Origin: CAVUFH01 sp963740835
GTDB taxonomy: Bacteria; Actinomycetota; Acidimicrobiia; IMCC26256; PALSA-610
Direction of reading: 5' to 3'
Length of the DNA stretch: 64,000 nt
Assembly (NCBI GenBank): GCA_963740835.1
Contig: CAVUFH010000007.1
Coordinates: 806,001 to 870,000 of the forward strand
The translations under genes were made by a program, and so were the position numbers. This document shows, piece by piece, positions 54,806-62,869 of the stretch. The first letter of the stretch is position 1. Each line of letters begins with the position of its first letter. Under the pieces are notes generated by a model that saw only the letters and a list, made by a program, of their open reading frames with translations, did no database searches and was not told the DNA's origin.

Positions 54806-54889
54806 ATGAGCAAGAAGACGAAGAAGCGCAAGCTGCGGGCCCGCCGCAACAAGGCCAACCACGGCAAGAAGCCTCGCGCGGGTCGCTGA
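54806..54889 (+). CDS. Tiny basic ribosomal-protein-like protein, bL37-like
   Basis: 27 residues (MSKKTKKRKLRARRNKANHG then KKPRAGR). The KANHGKxP end resembles the mycobacterial large-subunit protein bL37, seen in cryo-EM structures of mycobacterial ribosomes; this is from memory and cannot be searched here. The ATG has AGAGGCGG about nine bases upstream. It lies alone between two minus-strand genes, divergent from the YchF-like gene, and is short enough to be missed by gene callers. Confidence 0.75.
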   Translation: MSKKTKKRKLRARRNKANHGKKPRAGR

Positions 54890-54901
54890 CGCGACTGGTA
54901 G

Positions 54902-55411
54902 TCAGCTTCGGGACCCGGGCGTCGCGCCGACCGCGGCGCCGAGCCAGCGCACACCCTTCTGCAACGCAACGGGCGGCGCGTCCTTCATGACGGCGAGCAC
55001 GAGATCGGCGATCGACGTGCGCCGCAGCTCCTCGCGCCACAACTCGTCGGCGCGGAGGAAGGCCCGGTTGATGCCGCACGGCCGCGCGTACTCACGCGCG
55101 GCCACGGCCGACGGGCCGCGCCGCCTGATCTCGGTGCAGCGGAACGCGGGCTCGTCACCGTCGATCGCCTCGACCACGTCAAGCAACGTGATGCCGGCGG
55201 CGGGCCGGGCCAATCGGTAGCCACCACGGGGACCCTTCACGGTTTCGAGCACGCCCGCGCGCGCGAGCGCCTGCAGGTGCTTGGCGAGGTACGCGGACGG
55301 CACCCCGTGGTACTCGGCCAGCTTCGCCGCCGGCAGTGCCCGATCGGGGGGCACGGCCGCGAGCAACGTGCACACGTGCACGCCCCACTCGACTCCGTCG
55401 GACAGTCGCAT
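54902..55411 (-). CDS. Rrf2-family transcriptional regulator
   Basis: 169-residue winged-helix regulator. The DNA-binding part is VEWGVHVCTLLAAVPPDRALPAAKLAEYHGVPSAYLAKHLQALARAGVLETVKGPRGGYRLARPAAGITLLDVVEAI. Two Cys (FRCTEIRRRG and ARPCGINRAF) could bind a metal or an Fe-S cluster, but the third Cys of IscR/NsrR-like members is missing. A 17-bp inverted repeat lies five bases before its ATG, between it and the divergent TnpB-like gene, so it likely represses both from there. The mRNA leader would be very short. Confidence 0.85.
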   Translation of the reverse strand: MRLSDGVEWGVHVCTLLAAVPPDRALPAAKLAEYHGVPSAYLAKHLQALARAGVLETVKGPRGGYRLARPAAGITLLDVVEAIDGDEPAFRCTEIRRRGPSAVAAREYARPCGINRAFLRADELWREELRRTSIADLVLAVMKDAPPVALQKGVRWLGAAVGATPGSRS

Positions 55412-55415
55412 AATC

Positions 55416-55432
55416 CGGATAGTGTATATCCG
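55416..55432. promoter_or_regulatory. Candidate Rrf2-type operator, CGGATA-N5-TATCCG
   Basis: Perfect 6-bp arms CGGATA (55416-55421) and TATCCG (55427-55432) with spacer GTGTA. It lies five bases upstream of the Rrf2 gene's ATG and nine bases before the divergent gene's ATG, so occupancy would block both promoters. Confidence 0.5.
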
Positions 55433-55440
55433 CGATTCGC

Positions 55441-55950
55441 GTGCTGGTTACGATGTTCGACTTCATGGCGACCATCGACGAAGTCGAGCTCCTCCCCGAT
55501 GCCGAGCAGCACAAGTTGCTCGTCGCGACGCTCGAGCGGGTGAACCGCGCGAGCAACGCGGCGCGCGTCGCCGCGCTCCAGCGCAACACGTTCGAAGGTG
55601 CGGGCCTGCGCGAAGTCGTGAAGGAAGAGGTCGATCGGGCGAAGCTCCCCGACGGGTTCGTGCGCCCGATCCTCGACCGCGTGGAGGCCTCGCTCCGCCG
55701 GCGCGCGGGCAAGCAGCCGAAGTTCTCACAGTTCCAGTCGCTCACGTTGCCACCGTCCGCATTCAAGTGGGGCGGCTCTGATCGCGTCACGATCCTCACC
55801 GCGGGCGGACGGCGCACCATCTCGGTGCGCGTCGATCGCAGCCGTGGCGACCTGCGGCCGCCGCTCTCCGGACGTCCCGCGAGCATCGTGTTCCGCAACG
55901 GCGAGTTCGAGCTGCACGCGGCCGACGTCGAACGGGTGCGCGAGGACTGA
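55441..55950 (+). CDS. Stand-alone TnpB-like N-terminal (WED-type) domain protein without nuclease domain
   Basis: 169 residues (GTG/ATG start at 55441; ATG at 55453 or 55465 also possible). The pattern LLPDAEQHKLLVATLERVNRASNAARVAALQ resembles the opening of IS605-type TnpB proteins (x-x-PT-Q-x3-L-x2-TL-x2-N-A-N), and the following LREVVKEEVDRAKLPDGFVRPILDRVEASLRRRAGKQPKFSQFQSLTLPPSAFKW, GRRTISVRVDRSRGDLRPPLSGRPASIVFRNGEFEL fits the remainder of the WED/recognition part. No RuvC motif or zinc finger follows; the gene ends at 55950. It is divergent from the Rrf2 regulator. Domesticated or truncated TnpB is my inference from memory of the family; no search was possible. Confidence 0.45.
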   Translation: MLVTMFDFMATIDEVELLPDAEQHKLLVATLERVNRASNAARVAALQRNTFEGAGLREVVKEEVDRAKLPDGFVRPILDRVEASLRRRAGKQPKFSQFQSLTLPPSAFKWGGSDRVTILTAGGRRTISVRVDRSRGDLRPPLSGRPASIVFRNGEFELHAADVERVRED

Positions 55951-55969
55951 CGCGCCGCGCGGGCCGGCG

Positions 55970-56806
55970 TCAGCGCGCGAAGTCGGGAGGGCGCGGCGCG
56001 CTCATCGGCGTGACGAGCAACGACTGCAGCCCGCGGCCGAGCACACCGCGTTCGTCGTAGAGCCGCGTGTCCGCCAGGCCCACGCCGTGCGCCTCGGCCC
56101 ACCCACCCGACTCGAGACACACCCACTCACCTTCCGGATGCCGGTGGACGTGGATCGTCACCTCGGGGTTGATCGCGGATGCGGTCGTGAACGTCAGTGG
56201 GTTGCCGACACCACTGCCGAAGTCGGCGACCGCGGCGACTCGTTCGAACGGCGTGGGCGGTTCGAGGTCGACGACCGGGCACTTCAGCCGGATCCACGCG
56301 GTCGCCGGGCCCGCGACGCCGAACGCGCCGGCAACGAGTCGGATCTCGTTGGCGAACCAGTACCCGATGTGATCGCGGTCGAAGTACTCGAACTGCGGCG
56401 GCGCGCCCGCGGCGGGTGGCGGTGGTGTCACGACCGCGGGAGAGATCGGCTCCGACACGTCGACGGATTGCGGGCGCAGCCGGAGCGCGACGGCCCGCAC
56501 CACCTCGACGTCGTCGGCGAGCAGCGCGGCTTCGACCCATTGCACGTTGTTGCCCGGGCGGAACGTGCGCGCGACCGCCTGCATCGGCACGAGCGGCACC
56601 GGCCGCAACAACTCCACGGTCAACCGGGCGACGAACGACGCGGGGCCGGGATCGTGGCGCGCGAGCACGTGGGCCATGAGCGCGCTCGGCGCGCCGCCGT
56701 GCATCGCGTTCGGGTCCCACGGTCCGCGCGTCAGTTGCGTCGGGACGAACCGTTCGCCGTCGCGCGTGAAGAGGCTGCCGAACTCGGCGATCGGGTCGCG
56801 GTCCAC
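55970..56806 (-). CDS. Acyl-CoA thioesterase-like (TesB/double hot-dog) protein
   Basis: 278 residues; probably hydrolyses acyl-CoA. Two hot-dog repeats are visible: the first contains GPWDPNAMHGGAPSALMAHVLARHDPGPASFVARLTVELLRPVPL, the second DFGSGVGNPLTFTTASAINPEVTIHVHRHPEGEWVCLESGGWAEAHGVGLADTRLYDERGVLGRGLQSLLV, the classic 'DerGxlGrg.Qsllv' end. The Asp of the active site in TesB-like proteins would be in FTTASAINPEVT. I start at GTG 56806 (VDRDPIAEFGSLF); 14 further residues upstream are poorly conserved and lie in the divergent promoter region. Confidence 0.8.
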   Translation of the reverse strand: MDRDPIAEFGSLFTRDGERFVPTQLTRGPWDPNAMHGGAPSALMAHVLARHDPGPASFVARLTVELLRPVPLVPMQAVARTFRPGNNVQWVEAALLADDVEVVRAVALRLRPQSVDVSEPISPAVVTPPPPAAGAPPQFEYFDRDHIGYWFANEIRLVAGAFGVAGPATAWIRLKCPVVDLEPPTPFERVAAVADFGSGVGNPLTFTTASAINPEVTIHVHRHPEGEWVCLESGGWAEAHGVGLADTRLYDERGVLGRGLQSLLVTPMSAPRPPDFAR

Positions 56807-56878
56807 GCCGCATCGTACGCGTCCACCCGACGGCGGATACGTTGACACCCGACACCTTGATGCCTACCGTCGCCCGTC

Positions 56879-57652
56879 GTGACCGAAGAGGGGCTGCTCG
56901 GCGGGAAAGTCGCGCTGATCACCGGCGCGGCTTCCGGTCAAGGCCGGGCCGCCGCGGTGCTGTTCGCCGCGCACGGCGCATCGATCGCGATCGCCGACAT
57001 CGACCAGGAAGGCGCCACCGAAACCGCACGCCTCGTCGAGGAGCACGGCCGACCCGCGCTGGCCGTGCGCGCGGACGTGTCGCGCGCGCACGACTGCGAG
57101 GCGATGGTGCGCGCGACCGTCGATTACTTCGGACGCCTCGACATTCTCTACAACAACGCGGCCGTCCAGATGTCGGGGCGACTCGTCGACTGCACCGAGG
57201 ACGACTGGGACGTGACGATCGCGACGAATCTCAGCGCGATCTTCTGGGCGTGCCGGGCCGCGCTCCCGCACATGCTCGGCCGCGACAGCGCCTCCATCAT
57301 CAACACCGCGTCGACGCTCGGGCTGATCGGATCCGAGGGCTATGCGGCGTACGGCGCGGCCAAGGCCGGGCTCGTCGCCCTCACGCGCCAGATCGCGGTC
57401 GACTACGGGCCGATGGTGCGGGCCAACGTGATCGCGCCGGGATCCATCGACACCCCACGGTTCCGCAAGGTGACCGCCGCGCTCGACGACCCCCGCGAAT
57501 TCCTGCGCACGCTGATGGCCAATGTTCCCGCGCGGCGACTGGGTACTGCGGTGGAGGTCGCGGAGATTGCGCTGTTCCTCGCCAGCGATCGCGCCGCGTA
57601 CACGTCCGGCGCGGTCATCCCGTGCGACGGCGGCCTCGCCGCGATGCGATAG
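56879..57652 (+). CDS. Short-chain dehydrogenase/reductase
   Basis: 257-residue classical SDR. TGAASGQG is the cofactor loop (residues about 14-21), the acidic ADIDQ follows strand 2, LDILYNNAAVQMSG holds the NNAG-like site, and catalytic Ser-Tyr-Lys appear as INTASTLGL and GYAAYGAAKAGLVAL (Tyr-x3-Lys). The C-terminus ends AAYTSGAVIPCDGGLAAM. Substrate unknown. The start is GTG 56879 shortly after the divergent thioesterase start. A second SDR gene follows at 57665 in the same direction. Confidence 0.88.
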   Translation: MTEEGLLGGKVALITGAASGQGRAAAVLFAAHGASIAIADIDQEGATETARLVEEHGRPALAVRADVSRAHDCEAMVRATVDYFGRLDILYNNAAVQMSGRLVDCTEDDWDVTIATNLSAIFWACRAALPHMLGRDSASIINTASTLGLIGSEGYAAYGAAKAGLVALTRQIAVDYGPMVRANVIAPGSIDTPRFRKVTAALDDPREFLRTLMANVPARRLGTAVEVAEIALFLASDRAAYTSGAVIPCDGGLAAMR

Positions 57653-57664
57653 CACCGGCGAGTC

Positions 57665-58439
57665 ATGGCCGCCAAGCTCGCCGCGCGGGTCGTCGTCGTC
57701 ACCGGCGGCGCGTCGGGATTGGGCGAAGCGATCGTCAGCAGGCTCGCCTCCGACGGCGACCGGGTCGTCATCGCCGATGTCGACGAGCCGCGCGCGCAAC
57801 AGATCGCCGACAACCTGACCGCCGCGGGCCATCTCGCGGACGCAATGACGGTCGACGTGACGAGCGAAGGTGAGGTCGCGGCGATGTTCGACGCGATCGG
57901 CGAGCGCATCGGTCGCCTCGACGCGCTCGGTGTGCTCGGCCGCGGTCGAGACCCGTTCGTCGGTGATCGACTGCGGCGACGAGCAGTGGCAGCGCGTGGT
58001 CGACGTCAACCTCAAAGGCCCGTTCCTCTGCATGAAGCACGGCATCCCGCCGCTCGTCCGCAACGGTGGCGGTGCGGTCGTGCTCCTCGGGTCGGTGCTC
58101 GGCGCGATGGGGGCGCCCGGCTACGCCGCGTATTGCGCGTCGAAGGGCGCGCTCGTCAACCTCGCCAAGCAGGCCGCGGTCGAGCACGCGGCCGACGCCG
58201 TGCGGGTGAACGTGGTCTCGCCTTCCGCGACCGACACGGGACTGTTCGCGCGGGTCGCCCGGCAGTCCGGCGACCCCGAAGGCGTTCGCCGCATGGTGGC
58301 CGCGGGCACACCGATGGGCCGGCTCGGCCGGGCCGACGAAGTGAGCGCCACGGTCGCGTTCCTCTGCTCCCCCGCCGCCGCCTTCATCAGCGGCGCGGTC
58401 ATCCCCGTCGACGGCGCCATGGCCGCCCGCCGCGTCTGA
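57665..58439 (+). pseudogene. Short-chain dehydrogenase/reductase, frameshifted
   Basis: Second SDR in tandem. The first frame gives MAAKLAARVVVVTGGASGLGEAIVSRLAS through MFDAIGERIGRLDALG, then a +1 shift near 57928 (GCGCTCGGTGTG) is needed to reach the other frame, VCSAAVETRSSVIDCGDEQW, LLGSVLGAMGAPGYAAYCASKGALVNLAKQAAVEHAADAV (Ser-Tyr-x3-Lys present) and AAFISGAVIPVDGAMAARRV, ending with TGA at 58437-58439. Corrected length is about 257 residues, normal. The NNAG motif is altered to VCSAA. Either a single-base error or recent inactivation. Confidence 0.75.
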
Positions 58440-58504
58440 TCCGAACGTCTGATTGGTGTTCCATGCACCCGACAGGTGCATGGAACACCCATGAGATGGA
58501 TGAG

Positions 58505-59392
58505 TTATGCCCACCTCGGGAGGCGGTCGAGATAGGCGAGCATCGCCTTGGTGGTCTCCTCCGGGCGTTCCTGTTGGGTCCAGTGGCCGCAATCCTCGAT
58601 GATCACCCGGTCGAGATCCGGCACCCGCTCTTCCATGCCGATCGTCATCGCGGGCGTGAGCACAGGGTCGTCGGCGGCCGAGATCATCAGGCACGGGACC
58701 TCGATCTTGCGGTCGGCGATCCCCGCGGTCAGCTCCCAGTTCCGGTCCATGTTCCGGTAGTACTCGATCGGCGGCGTCAGCGCGCCCAGCGGGCGGAACG
58801 CGTCCTTGTACACCTCCAGCACCTCGCGCGGGAACGCGGCCGGGTTCTTCGTGGTGCCCTCACCGAAGATCATCTCGAGGAAGTCGTCGGTTCCGCGGCC
58901 CCAGGTACCGAGCACCCACTCGGCCACGCCACGTTCCTGGAATTGGATGATGTAGATCGGTGTGTCCGCGAAGATCTGGCGGAACAGTTGCACGGGCGGA
59001 ATCGGCGTACGCGGAAGGTCGGGCGTGTTGACTCCGATCACTCCCGCAACGCGGTCCGGGTACTGCCGCGCCATGATCCACACCAACAGGCCGCCCCAGT
59101 CGTGGCCCACGATGACGACCTGCTGCGCGCCCATCGCGTCGACGACACCCATGAGGCAGGCGTCGATCCAGTTGCAGTCGTAGGTGACGTCCGGCTTGTC
59201 GCTCCGGCCGTAGCCCGGGAGGTCCGGCGCGATCGCGTGGTACCCGCAGGCACCGAGCGCGGCCACCTGCTGGCGCCACGCGTACGCGAGCTCCGGGAAG
59301 CCGTGCAGCAACAGCACACACGGACCATCGGTCGGACCGGCCTCCAAGCAGAACACCCGGATGCCGTTGGTGGTCACGTAGCGACTCTGCAC
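58505..59392 (-). CDS. Alpha/beta hydrolase, epoxide hydrolase-like
   Basis: 295-residue alpha/beta hydrolase. The nucleophile elbow is VGHDWGG with Asp in place of Ser/Cys, as in epoxide hydrolases and haloalkane dehalogenases; the oxyanion segment is LLHGFPELAYAWRQQ; the catalytic His is in DCGHWTQQERPEE and the acid in ADDPVLTP. The lid domain after about 140 contains the Tyr of EYYRNMD, which could open an epoxide. I place the start at GTG 59392 because YVTTNGIRVFCLEAG follows closely. Divergent from the WS/DGAT gene, with about 100 bp shared. Confidence 0.8.
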   Translation of the reverse strand: MQSRYVTTNGIRVFCLEAGPTDGPCVLLLHGFPELAYAWRQQVAALGACGYHAIAPDLPGYGRSDKPDVTYDCNWIDACLMGVVDAMGAQQVVIVGHDWGGLLVWIMARQYPDRVAGVIGVNTPDLPRTPIPPVQLFRQIFADTPIYIIQFQERGVAEWVLGTWGRGTDDFLEMIFGEGTTKNPAAFPREVLEVYKDAFRPLGALTPPIEYYRNMDRNWELTAGIADRKIEVPCLMISAADDPVLTPAMTIGMEERVPDLDRVIIEDCGHWTQQERPEETTKAMLAYLDRLPRWA

Positions 59393-59494
59393 TCCCGAGA
59401 CCGTAGGCGCGGTCGGGCCGGGAGGGTCGACACAATCGGGGCGAGCGCTGACTACCCTCCGAAGCGCTGGGAGGTCGTCGATGAGCAAGGGTCG

Positions 59495-60895
59495 ATGGTG
59501 ACGGGGCAGTTCACGAAGCACATGAGCGACGAAGACGCGCTCATGTGGCACATCGAGAAGGACCCGATCCTCCGCTCGACGATTCTCGCGGTGGCGATCT
59601 TCGACCGGCCACCCGACTGGACGCGCCTGCGCGCGCGCATCGAACGCGCGACCCGCGTGATCCCGCGACTGCGCCAGCGGGTCCTCTCACCGCCCTTCCG
59701 CATCGGCCCACCGCGCTGGGCAACCGAGTCCACGTTCGACCTCGACTTCCACCTGCGCCACCTGCGCCTCACACCGCCGGGCGACGCGCCCACGTTGTTG
59801 GACGCGCTGCAGCCGATCGCGTCGAGCGCGTTCGACCGCGCCCGTCCGCTCTGGGAGTTCACCCTCTTCGAAGGGCTCGACGGCGAGCGCGCCGCGCTCG
59901 CGATGAAGGTCCACCACTCGATCACCGACGGCGTCGGCGGGATGGCGCTGCTGACCGAGCTCGTCGACCTCGAGCGCGAACCGGGTGAGCTCGACGACGA
60001 CCTCGATCTGCCCGTGGTGCCCGCGCCCGACACCTTCGGCACGGTTGCGCTCGTGCGGGACTCGATCTCGCACACCAGCCGCCGGATGCTCGGCATCGCC
60101 CGTCGTACGCCGGGCCGCGTCACATCGAACACGTTCGCGGCGGTGCGCGACCCGGTCGGCGCGGCGGCGAACGTCGCGATCACTGCGCGATCGGTCAGCC
60201 GGCTGCTCGCGCCGGCGACGTCACCGATGTCGCCGCTCATGGTCGACCGCGGGCTCGGCCGTTGCCTCGCGATGTTGAACGTCGGCCTCGACGATCTCCG
60301 CCGCACCGGCAAGTCGACAGAGGGCAGCGTCAACGACGTGTTCCTCGCCGCGATCATCGGTGGTCTCCACCGCTACCACGAGCGTCACGGTGTCGTGATC
60401 GATTCGCTGCGGATGAGCCTGCCGATCAACCTGCGTACCGCCGGCGACGACGCGGGCGGCAACCGCTTCGCGCCGGCCCGATTCCCCGTGCCGGCCAATG
60501 TCGAGGATCCGGCCGAGCGCGTACGCGCCCTCGGCGTGCTCGTACGCAACTGGCGCGCGGAGCCGGCGCTGCGGATGACGAGTGTGCTGGCCGGCACGCT
60601 GAACCGGCTGCCGACCTCGACCACCACCGCGCTGTTCGGCGGGATGCTGAAGTGCGTCGACTTCGTCGCGACGAACGTGCCCGGCGCGCCGGTGCCAGTG
60701 TTCACCGGCGGCGCGCGCATCGATCGGATGTACACGTTCGCACCGACTGCGGGCGCGGCGGTGAACGTCTCGTTGGTCTCGCACTGCGACACGTGCTGTG
60801 TCGGGGTCGTCGTCGACACCACGGCCGTCCCCGACGCGGCGGTGCTCGTCGACTGCCTGCGCCTCGGCTTCGAAGAGATGCTCGCCACGAACTAG
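59495..60895 (+). CDS. Wax ester synthase/diacylglycerol acyltransferase (WS/DGAT)
   Basis: 466-residue bifunctional acyltransferase that makes wax esters or triacylglycerol from acyl-CoA. The catalytic motif HHSITDG (HHxxxDG) is at about 138; other family parts are DALMWHIEKDPILRSTILAVAIFDR, WEFTLFEGLDGERAALAMKVHHS and NVPGAPVPVFTGGARIDRMYTFAPTAGAAVNVSLVSHCD, with SLPINLR in place of the usual PLxxR variants. ATG 59495 has AAGGG five bases upstream and fits the family's start. Storage lipid synthesis is expected, as in many actinobacteria. The SerC-like gene follows after 48 bp. Confidence 0.9.
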   Translation: MVTGQFTKHMSDEDALMWHIEKDPILRSTILAVAIFDRPPDWTRLRARIERATRVIPRLRQRVLSPPFRIGPPRWATESTFDLDFHLRHLRLTPPGDAPTLLDALQPIASSAFDRARPLWEFTLFEGLDGERAALAMKVHHSITDGVGGMALLTELVDLEREPGELDDDLDLPVVPAPDTFGTVALVRDSISHTSRRMLGIARRTPGRVTSNTFAAVRDPVGAAANVAITARSVSRLLAPATSPMSPLMVDRGLGRCLAMLNVGLDDLRRTGKSTEGSVNDVFLAAIIGGLHRYHERHGVVIDSLRMSLPINLRTAGDDAGGNRFAPARFPVPANVEDPAERVRALGVLVRNWRAEPALRMTSVLAGTLNRLPTSTTTALFGGMLKCVDFVATNVPGAPVPVFTGGARIDRMYTFAPTAGAAVNVSLVSHCDTCCVGVVVDTTAVPDAAVLVDCLRLGFEEMLATN

Positions 60896-60943
60896 CGAAA
60901 AACCGAGCCGAGGCCGCGGGCCACCCTCCGTTATCGTGAAGCG

Positions 60944-62083
60944 GTGAGCAGCGCGAACGAACCCGGCCCGACCGACATCTCGCTCCCGCCTGAGCTGCGT
61001 CCGCGCGACGGACGCTTCGGGTCGGGCCCGTCGAAGGTGCGCGACGAAGCCGTTGCCGCGCTCGCCGCGGCCGCACCCGGCTACCTCGGTACCAGCCATC
61101 GGCGCGAAGGCGTGCGCTCGGTGGTGCGGCGCATCCGCGAGGGGATGACCGAGCTCTTCGGCCTCCCGGACGGCCACGAGGTGCTGCTCGGCAACGGCGG
61201 CTCCACGTGCTTCTGGGACGCGGCCGCGTTCGGGCTCATCGAGCGACGCAGCGCGCACCTCGTCCTCGGCGAGTTCTCGTCGAAGTTCGCCGCGATCTCC
61301 ACCGCGGCACCGCACCTCGAGTCCCCCGACGTGCTCGAGTCGGAGCCCGGCGCGGTGCCCGCGACCTTCGATGCCGTCGCGGCCGACCTCTACGCCTATC
61401 CGCACAACGAGACGTCCACCGGCGTCACGGTGCCGCTCCACCGTCCGGCGGGCGACGCGCTCGTCGTGGTCGACGGCACCTCCGCCGCCGGCGGCACGCC
61501 GTTCGCGGCGGATCGCGTCGACACCTACTACTTCGCGCCGCAGAAGTGCTTCGCCGGTGACGGCGGGCTTTGGCTCGCATGCGCGTCGCCGGCTGCGATC
61601 GAGCGCATCGGACGCATCGCCGCGACCAAGCGTTGGACGCCGCCGTCGCTCGACCTCGGTATCGCGCTCGAGAACTCCCGCCTCGACCAGACGTACAACA
61701 CGCCCGCGCTCGCCACGTTGTTCCTGCTCGCGCACCAGACCGAGTGGATGAACGCGAATGGCGGGCTCGAGTGGACCGCGGCGCGCTGCGCGGCGTCGGC
61801 GGCGGTGCTCTACGGCTGGGCGGAAGCGCGACCCTGGGCGACACCGTTCGTCAAGGATCCTGCATACCGCAGCCGGGTGACGGCCACCATCGACTTCGAG
61901 GCGCCCGTCGACGCCGCCGTGGTCGCGGCGACACTGCGCGCCAACGGCATCGTCGACGTCGAGCCCTATCGGAAGCTCGGCCGCAACCAGCTGCGCATCG
62001 CGCTGTTCCCGGCGATCGAGACCGAGGACGTCGAGACCCTCACGCGTGCGATCGACCACATCGTCGCCCGCCTCGACAGTTAG
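60944..62083 (+). CDS. serC: Phosphoserine aminotransferase-like class V aminotransferase
   Basis: 379-residue PLP enzyme of the SerC group (3-phosphohydroxypyruvate to phosphoserine, serine and vitamin B6 synthesis). Start signature PPELRPRDGRFGSGPSKVRDEAVAAL, then YLGTSHRREGVRSVVRRIREGMTELFGLPDGHEVLLGNGGSTCFWD. The PLP Asp is VVVDGTSAAGG and the Schiff-base Lys is YYFAPQKCFAGDGGLW. It matches the actinobacterial SerC form, not the E. coli type. GTG start at 60944. The gene symbol is based on these signatures; a paralogue with another amino-acid substrate is possible. Confidence 0.85.
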   Translation: MSSANEPGPTDISLPPELRPRDGRFGSGPSKVRDEAVAALAAAAPGYLGTSHRREGVRSVVRRIREGMTELFGLPDGHEVLLGNGGSTCFWDAAAFGLIERRSAHLVLGEFSSKFAAISTAAPHLESPDVLESEPGAVPATFDAVAADLYAYPHNETSTGVTVPLHRPAGDALVVVDGTSAAGGTPFAADRVDTYYFAPQKCFAGDGGLWLACASPAAIERIGRIAATKRWTPPSLDLGIALENSRLDQTYNTPALATLFLLAHQTEWMNANGGLEWTAARCAASAAVLYGWAEARPWATPFVKDPAYRSRVTATIDFEAPVDAAVVAATLRANGIVDVEPYRKLGRNQLRIALFPAIETEDVETLTRAIDHIVARLDS

Positions 62084-62116
62084 CGCAGCGACCGGGCGGC
62101 GCCCGGCACGCCGCCC

Positions 62117-62845
62117 GTGATCTGGACGAGACTGCCCGGGATGCTCTTTCTCCACGAACTCCACACCATCTCCGGACGCGACGAAGACGCGTTCGAGGAC
62201 GCGTTCCGTACCGGGTGGATGCCTACACTCGCCGGCGACGACGACGCCCGGCTCCTCTGGTACATGAAGCTCGCGCACGGGACCGGCCGCGCGTACCAGG
62301 TCGTCACCGTCACCGGTCTGCGCGACGGCGCCGCGTACGAACGGCTCGCGACGCGCGTCCAGCGCGGCGATCTGCGGGCATGGGCGGCCGACATCGATCG
62401 GGTACGACACGAGGTCGCCGGCAAGCTCCTGCTCGCGGTCGACTGGTCGCCGCTCCAAGACGTCGACCTCGCGACCGTGCCCACCGACGGGCGCGAGCAC
62501 GACCCGACGCTGTTCATGGAGGACAGCGCGTGGCCGTACGAAGCCAAGCTCGACACGTACCTGGAGAAGGCGCGTACGCACTACGCACCCAGCCTCGAAC
62601 AGCAGAGCGCTCGTTCGTTGCTCTCCCTGCTCGCGGTGTTCCAGGCCGCGCTCGGCGCGCCGCGCCGGCGCGAGGTCGTGCTGTGGCAGCGCGTCGATCA
62701 CCCGGAGCGGCTGCCCGGCTTGTTCACCATGGAGCTGCCCGCGCACGTGAAGGGCCCCGGTACCTGGATGCACGACGCGCTCGAAGTGCGTGACGACTGG
62801 GAGAGCCGGCTGCTCAGGACCGCGAGCTGGTCCCCGTTGGTATGA
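62117..62845 (+). CDS. NIPSNAP-like/dabb-fold hypothetical protein
   Basis: 242 residues. The first part, MLFLHELHTISGRDEDAFEDAFRTGWMPTLAGDDDARLLWYMKLAHGTGRAYQVVTVTGLRDG, looks like the ferredoxin-like NIPSNAP repeat (monooxygenase-type beta-alpha-beta), and a second copy may span about 120-215 (ALGAPRRREVVLWQRVDHPERLPGLFTMELPAHVKGPGTWM). No active-site residues or cofactor motifs are evident. Could be a degradation or stress-related protein, or a non-enzymatic binder. GTG start at 62117; ATG 62141 (MLFLHEL) is an equally possible start. Confidence 0.5.
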   Translation: MIWTRLPGMLFLHELHTISGRDEDAFEDAFRTGWMPTLAGDDDARLLWYMKLAHGTGRAYQVVTVTGLRDGAAYERLATRVQRGDLRAWAADIDRVRHEVAGKLLLAVDWSPLQDVDLATVPTDGREHDPTLFMEDSAWPYEAKLDTYLEKARTHYAPSLEQQSARSLLSLLAVFQAALGAPRRREVVLWQRVDHPERLPGLFTMELPAHVKGPGTWMHDALEVRDDWESRLLRTASWSPLV

Positions 62846-62869
62846 GGGTGCTGTCGGCCGATCGGCGCG

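Noticed and set aside
57665..60895. Single 1076-codon plus ORF from SDR to WS/DGAT
   Set aside because: Only its first 90 and last 466 codons look like proteins; the middle is frameshift read-through antisense to the hydrolase gene.
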